This document shows, one piece after another, positions 20,516 through 25,129 of a stretch of 25,129 nt of DNA. How positions within the stretch are numbered: position 1 is the first letter of the stretch; every line of letters starts with the position of its first letter. The notes beneath the pieces are model-generated. The model was not told the DNA's origin and made no database searches. It worked only from the letters and a program-made list of their open reading frames with translations. A program made the translations under genes and the position numbers. The stretch is from NCBI GenBank assembly GCA_000697335.1, contig JNEM01008445.1:1-25129 (forward strand). The letters run 5' to 3'. This DNA comes from Conidiobolus incongruus B7586. Its lineage: Eukaryota > Entomophthoromycota > Entomophthoromycetes > Entomophthorales > Conidiobolaceae.

Positions 20516-21786
20516 TATTCAAATATCAATTATATCTGGTAATACCTTTTATTTACGAAATATCACAATGCTTTTATATTGAGCTGAATAAAATATTATT
20601 TTCAAATTTCCAATGTTCAAACAAGTTTTTATAACTTAATCATCATCAATTATTTGATGTATATTAAGTTTAAAATTAAAAGTGATCATAATCAGACCAT
20701 GTAGCAGTACCTTGGATTCTCACTAGAGAGGTACTGAAATGAATTCGAATATTCTTAAAATCAGTTAACAGTGATGAAGCATTACAAATAAATCATTTAT
20801 TACAATACATTTTCATATATAACTTGGGTGGATGAAACAATGGGTATATTAATCAAAAATAGAGCTTCAATATTACTTCAGATTCTTTAAATACTAATAT
20901 AAAAACAATATTCACTACATAATTACAGAATATCGTACTATTAAAACCATACACACTACAATATATTAAATTCTTTTATTTGAAGCTATTTGAGAATCAA
21001 TATAAAAAAGTATATATTGAAAAGATAAATAAGGAAATAGTGAAGAATCATGAATTCATCAAAATAATAATCAGCCTATTTAACTCTTATTTTTGGATAA
21101 TAATCTTGATCAAAATTTGAATATCTCTTAATTTCACAGTATATTAGATATAATCTCGACTTTTTATATATGTCAAAATGAGAATTATTGTTAAAATTCG
21201 GTAGAAAATAATCATAATTTATAAAATTAGTTCAATTATGCTATTTAATAACTACTATATTCAACTATATAAACGAATTTATATAAAATTAAATAATTAT
21301 GTTTAAATGCATATTAAATTTAGAAAATTTGTTAGATGAGATGTAGGGATAATTTTTTTAATTGAAATTGGTAAATTGGACTAGATTAAGATAATTTAGC
21401 AATTTTAGAATTTTTGAATAGATTTTCTTGATTATTTTATATTTATATTATTTGAAATATAATATATATATATATATTGTTATATTGCTATATTGATGAT
21501 TATATCTTTCGATTCTCCATTATACCTTTATATAGCATTAATCAGTTTGGTATTAATCAAAATTAGTTCTAAACTACATTAAAAAGTAAACACTATTAGA
21601 GTTTATTGCTAATATGTGAAATGAATAATAATTGCTCGAATATATTAATTGAATAAATCATAGTCACAATTTTAAAATATTAATCCTTGAATAACAAATA
21701 CCATAATAAATAAATTCAATCTAAATAATTTAAATTAATTCTTACTTTTTACAAATTAATTTATCAAATCGTTTAAATTTGAAAAA
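20516..21786. other. Divergent AT-rich spacer between lipase and ankyrin gene
   Basis: Both flanking genes start at its ends. Apart from the inverted repeat at 20705-20736 and an AATAAAAGG-like TATA sequence just upstream of the lipase (about 20546-20554, minus strand) I see nothing. Confidence 0.45.
20705..20736. repeat. 8-bp inverted repeat upstream of the lipase
   Basis: CAGTACCT (20705-20712) and AGGTACTG (20729-20736) are perfect reverse complements with a 16-base spacer, about 190-230 bases upstream of the lipase start, in a patch of higher GC. It could be a dimer binding site; there is no further evidence. Confidence 0.4.
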
Positions 21787-22662
21787 ATGACAATTGATCA
21801 AAGAGAATCTAACCTATTAGAAGTAAGCTCATTGGGCAATTTAAAAGCAGTTGCTCAATACATTGCAGGCGGTGTCAATCCCAACTGTCAACATCCTATG
21901 AATAAATGGACTCCCTTACACTGGGCAGTCAAACGAAATCATCTTCCAGTTGTTCAATACCTCTTAGCCAATGGAAGTAATCCTAATTTAACTAATGACA
22001 AGGGTCAGACTCCAGTAGAATTAGCAAGTAGTCAAGCTATTCAACAGTTATTCAAAAGTATTTTAACCTAATCAATCTTGAATAATTAACTAATCATATA
22101 TTAGATAAAGTAACCAATTTCAAATTAACTCCTACGAACAGTTCTGAAGAACCTCTCGATAAAAAAATAAAATTCACCCCGACTTATTTAGCAGAGCCTG
22201 ACCTCAGTAAAGTATGGGGACTTCCTGAGGATGCTGTATTCAATCCAGACAGTGAAAAGCCTAAGCAACCTGCCGCGAAACCTCAAATAGAACCAGTTGT
22301 ACAAACAATACAAGCGCCAATTCCCATTGTTAAGAAAATTGAAATTATAGTATTTACTCAACAGGATCAAAATATCGAACCAATAGGAAGTATTGCAATT
22401 CAACAATCAGAGCCTTTTATCAATTTATTAACTAAAGCCAAAGAGGTACAAAATAATATATAATATATAGCCAGCATTTACTAATATTGATTAATTATAG
22501 GAATTAGAAATAAAATATTCACCCAATTTAAAGTTACTCAAATATAATATTGAGCAAAATCTCAAAATACCCATTACGAAAAAGCAATTGAGTAACAGTA
22601 TTGAAGATTTATTCTGTTTAGCTCTTAATCCATATCATTTAATTATTTCCCATGATCAATAA
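21787..22662 (+). CDS. ANKRD40-like ankyrin-repeat protein
   Basis: Exons are 21787-22057, 22105-22445 and 22501-22662, with introns of 47 and 55 nt, giving 257 residues. The N terminus carries two to three ankyrin repeats: LLEVSSLGNLKAVAQYIAGG, then NKWTPLHWAVKRNHLPVVQYLL, then NDKGQTPVELASS. The wording TPLHWAVKRNH and the order match human ANKRD40 (TCLHWACKRNH). A Pro-rich linker follows. The C-terminal domain (KKIEIIVFTQQDQ, later NLLTKAKEELEI and SIEDLFCLALNPYHLII) parallels the C-terminal region of ANKRD40, including the spacing to its last strand. The molecular role of this family is poorly known; the repeats imply protein binding. AATAAA at 22661-22666 overlaps the stop and may be the poly(A) signal. 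It is convergent with the MFS gene. Confidence 0.85.
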
Positions 22663-22747
22663 TAAAATTTATTTATGAACTTAAATTAAGAATATAATAC
22701 TGAGATAATTTTTAATTAAAAAGCTTTAGGAGAATCAATATAAAGGA

Positions 22748-24091
22748 TTATATAGATAATATGACATGTGCACATCCCACCAAATAAAAGGGACTAGTTG
22801 CGCCAGTATGATCGAATAAATACCCTCCTAATGTCACCCCAAGTATAATTCCAAGACTGCCAAAGAAAGAATACACCCCTCCCACATTGCCCCTCTGATA
22901 CTTGTCTACTTTATCACTATCACTTAATACTTTTAAACTTGTGACAATGGTTCCAATTTCAGTTAATCCAATCAAGCAGATATAGAACAAAGTAGCTTTA
23001 TCAGTTGGATTGGTTTGATTACCCAAGCCAAAATATCCTATACAACTAACAATGCATGAGTAAAATAATACATTGATACTGGGGATTCTGTCTAAAAGAT
23101 AGCCAAATACAGGAGCTGCCAATAATGCAAACATCTGTCCAACACCACCTAAAATGGAAGCCAATTTAAACGCTTCCCTGCAATTTCTTTTGACAGTCTC
23201 AGGATCATTACCAGGTACTGGGATACATAAACCCTGGTTTTCAAACCAAGTCCTTACCCAAAGCGTAATAAACACAGTCAATATGAGTGAATCACCCCTA
23301 GCAGTCAATCCACTGAGATAGCCTAAACCAACGAGAGGCCGTTTGAATCCCAGTTTTAGTGCATATAACCATCTCTTCAACTGTGATTTCAAATCAATCA
23401 AATTAGGAACTTGACTTCTAGAAGGTTGAGAATCTTCCTTATGATACAAAAACAAAACAATCAACGCCCAAACAATACTCAAGCTACCTACAATAACAAA
23501 GCCATAGCGAATACTTGAAACAATGTCATATTTCAACTGAAACCAAGGAATAATAGACAATAATATAACCACTCCAAATAATGCACCAAATCCACTCACC
23601 ATCCCAACTAACCCTGATAATTTTCCAGAGTGATTCTCACCTCGGATATCTGCTAATCCAGCAGTCACCATGGAAAGAGTTGCAGAAGTACCTAATCCAA
23701 ACACCATTCTACCAATGATCAACTGGGGAACAATATTCCGGCTGAAAGGGAATATCAAAATCGAAATACCTGTCAATACAAATCCGATAACAAATACGAA
23801 TCGTCTGCCAATCCTATCACTAACTAGCCCCCACACATTCACCATAACTAAGCTCACCAACTGGTCAGCTAATCCTAAGTAAGTGGTGTATTTCCCCAAA
23901 TCATCTTTCTTGCCCAAAATATCAATGAGCACATATGGCTGAGCCGATGACAAGAATACGATAAAAGCAATAGGAAAGAATACACTTAAAAGATAGGTCG
24001 CAAATTCAATAAGATTTAAATTAGGGTGGTATAATATCCAATTATTGCTGCGATTGGGTGATGGATTATTGAGTAATGGTGCACTTTCCAT
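22748..24091 (-). CDS. Major facilitator superfamily transporter
   Basis: A single exon of 447 residues carries about 12 hydrophobic spans after a short polar N terminus. The loop between spans 2 and 3 holds the classic MFS motif GLVSDRIGRR (88-97); a weaker counterpart GYLLDRIPS lies in the second half. LIIGRMVFGLGTSATLSMVTAGLADI corresponds to span 4 with its conserved Arg. A cytosolic basic loop near residues 215-245 separates the two six-helix bundles. A long outside loop with two Cys (GLCIPVPGNDPETVKRNC) is notable. The protein ends at HVILSI inside what should be span 12, so the tail is very short. It resembles general-substrate or drug/proton antiporter-like fungal MFS proteins; the substrate cannot be told. 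Only 85 bases separate its stop from that of the ankyrin gene. Confidence 0.9.
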   Translation of the reverse strand: MESAPLLNNPSPNRSNNWILYHPNLNLIEFATYLLSVFFPIAFIVFLSSAQPYVLIDILGKKDDLGKYTTYLGLADQLVSLVMVNVWGLVSDRIGRRFVFVIGFVLTGISILIFPFSRNIVPQLIIGRMVFGLGTSATLSMVTAGLADIRGENHSGKLSGLVGMVSGFGALFGVVILLSIIPWFQLKYDIVSSIRYGFVIVGSLSIVWALIVLFLYHKEDSQPSRSQVPNLIDLKSQLKRWLYALKLGFKRPLVGLGYLSGLTARGDSLILTVFITLWVRTWFENQGLCIPVPGNDPETVKRNCREAFKLASILGGVGQMFALLAAPVFGYLLDRIPSINVLFYSCIVSCIGYFGLGNQTNPTDKATLFYICLIGLTEIGTIVTSLKVLSDSDKVDKYQRGNVGGVYSFFGSLGIILGVTLGGYLFDHTGATSPFYLVGCAHVILSI

Positions 24092-25129
24092 AGAAATATT
24101 ATAATGAAATAACTATATTATAAATTTTATTAAAAATTTATTATATTTTTCAATTTTTTTATAAAATTAAATTGAATTCATTTTTTATAATTTTACGGTT
24201 TTAAAACCGAGTCACTTTAAAATTATGGGTCTTTTTATTCTATCATAATTTAATATATTGTTTTTTAACTTTAAATAATTGATTATTATTATATAAACTC
24301 GAAATACCAGAGTGATAAATTTTGTTTTATTTAGATATACAATGTTTAAAATATTTAATATTAAAAATGAGACCTAAAAATAATTCTTAAAAAGAGTAAT
24401 TCTAAATAAAGTACTAACTTTTTTTGAACTGGATTAAATTATATATAAAACTGATTTTTTTTAAATTATTTTGATTTTAATTTTAATACACAATATATAA
24501 TTTTGATTTTAATTTTAATTATAATTATAGTATTTTTATTTATTTAATGGCAGCTATATTTTTAATTAATAATAATTGAATAATTTATTTTGAAATATGT
24601 AATATTATCATATAGTAAGCTATATTGAAATTTTAGAGATATTTGATATAATAGAATAGATGATAAAAAATTAATTAATATGGATTTAATATCATGAATA
24701 TTTTTACATTTTTTATAATATTATTTATTAATAAATGATAAATTTGAAAATTTTTATAATATTGATATAAAAATTAAAAAATAACATAATTTGATATAAA
24801 ATTAAATAAATAATATTAGATTAATTTTATTTTTTATTATTAATAGCTGTTAGTTATACTTTTGATAAGCATTTAACATTTGAAAATAGTTTTTTTATTA
24901 AGGACTCAAATTTGATACTTTATAAATTAATTTAATTTATTTATAGGAATTTTTTTATAATTATATTTTCTTAATTATTTAAAACAATTCTAATTATAAA
25001 AGCTTTAATCTAGTGAATATATTAAATATGGTAGCTTTTTCCAACTATTTAATATAGAAAATCCTTTATAGATTTAACTTTATATATTCTATAATTATTA
25101 TATATAAAAATAAATATCTTTAATTTATA
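24092..25129. other. AT-rich region to the right edge, no gene seen
   Basis: The first 140 bases are the MFS promoter. Beyond that the sequence is extremely AT-rich. A 20-base direct repeat (ATTTTGATTTTAATTTTAAT) occurs at 24468-24487 and 24500-24519, but it is low-complexity. No exon, RNA gene or mobile element was recognised. Confidence 0.5.
24196..24209. promoter_or_regulatory. CGG-N8-CCG palindrome upstream of the MFS gene
   Basis: CGGTTTTAAAACCG is a perfect 14-bp palindrome 105-118 bases upstream of the MFS start codon. Inverted CGG triplets are the usual half-sites of fungal Zn2Cys6 transcription factors, many of which control transporters. The GC in it stands out from surrounding poly(A/T). 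Confidence 0.45.

Noticed and set aside
22188-22406. Minus-strand frame inside the ankyrin gene, and a plus-strand frame at 23670-23882 inside the MFS gene
   Set aside because: Both are antisense to well-supported coding exons and show no domain of their own.
24468-24519. 20-base direct repeat as the end of a mobile element
   Set aside because: The repeat is low-complexity A/T, the copies are 12 bases apart, and nothing element-like lies between or beside them.

Overview
The window is nuclear DNA of a eukaryote, most likely an early-diverging fungus. It is very A+T-rich by eye. The genes are split by many very short introns: I place 27, of 47 to 63 nt, almost all starting GTAAGT-like and ending TAG. 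The best single lineage clue is a fatty-acid elongase that closely resembles, from memory, the GLELO-type C18 polyunsaturated elongase of Mortierella. Together with the base composition and intron style this suggests a zoopagomycotan or mucoromycotan fungus, for example a Conidiobolus-like entomophthoralean. The lineage is inference; the gene calls rest on the translated exons.

Layout, left to right. Positions 1-2196 (+) hold the C-terminal two thirds of the mitochondrial presequence protease Cym1/PreP. After an AT-rich spacer, 3513-4558 (+) is the elongase. 4655-5378 (-) is a four-exon gene I do not recognise. 6074-6883 (-) is an intronless gene with an acidic stretch and a C-terminal block like that of the fungal Afr1/Bni4 group. 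About 3 kb of AT-rich DNA without a convincing gene follows (6884-9917). 9918-10388 (-) encodes an LYR-motif protein and 10721-11140 (+) the mitochondrial ribosomal protein uL23m; the two diverge from one 332-bp promoter region. 11304-11939 (-) encodes the small TFIIIC subunit (GTF3C6/Sfc7). An intronless tRNA-Ile(AAU) lies at 13393-13466 (+). 13766-14616 (-) is a Sec9/SNAP-25-type Qbc-SNARE gene that looks broken. 16085-19221 (+) is a complete 13-exon VPS16 gene. 19480-20515 (-) is a secreted class-3 lipase whose catalytic serine is replaced by asparagine and whose frame is interrupted at a homopolymer. 21787-22662 (+) is an ANKRD40-like ankyrin protein. 22748-24091 (-) is an MFS transporter, and the last kilobase is AT-rich without a gene.

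The genes form no operon or cluster. They are housekeeping functions: mitochondrial import clean-up, mitochondrial translation and LYR biology, lipid elongation, Pol III transcription, vacuolar HOPS/CORVET tethering and exocytic fusion. Secreted and membrane functions (lipase, MFS) are interspersed.

The observations most worth following are these. (1) The Sec9-like gene has four in-frame TAA/TAG codons, one exactly at the conserved zero-layer glutamine, plus one frameshift. (2) The lipase is a serine-to-asparagine pseudoenzyme. (3) A recurring ATCCCATAA-type element lies in several promoters. (4) A CGG-N8-CCG palindrome lies upstream of the transporter. (5) VPS16 has a GC-AG intron. I saw no CRISPR array, rRNA gene, recognisable transposon or virus-like element.
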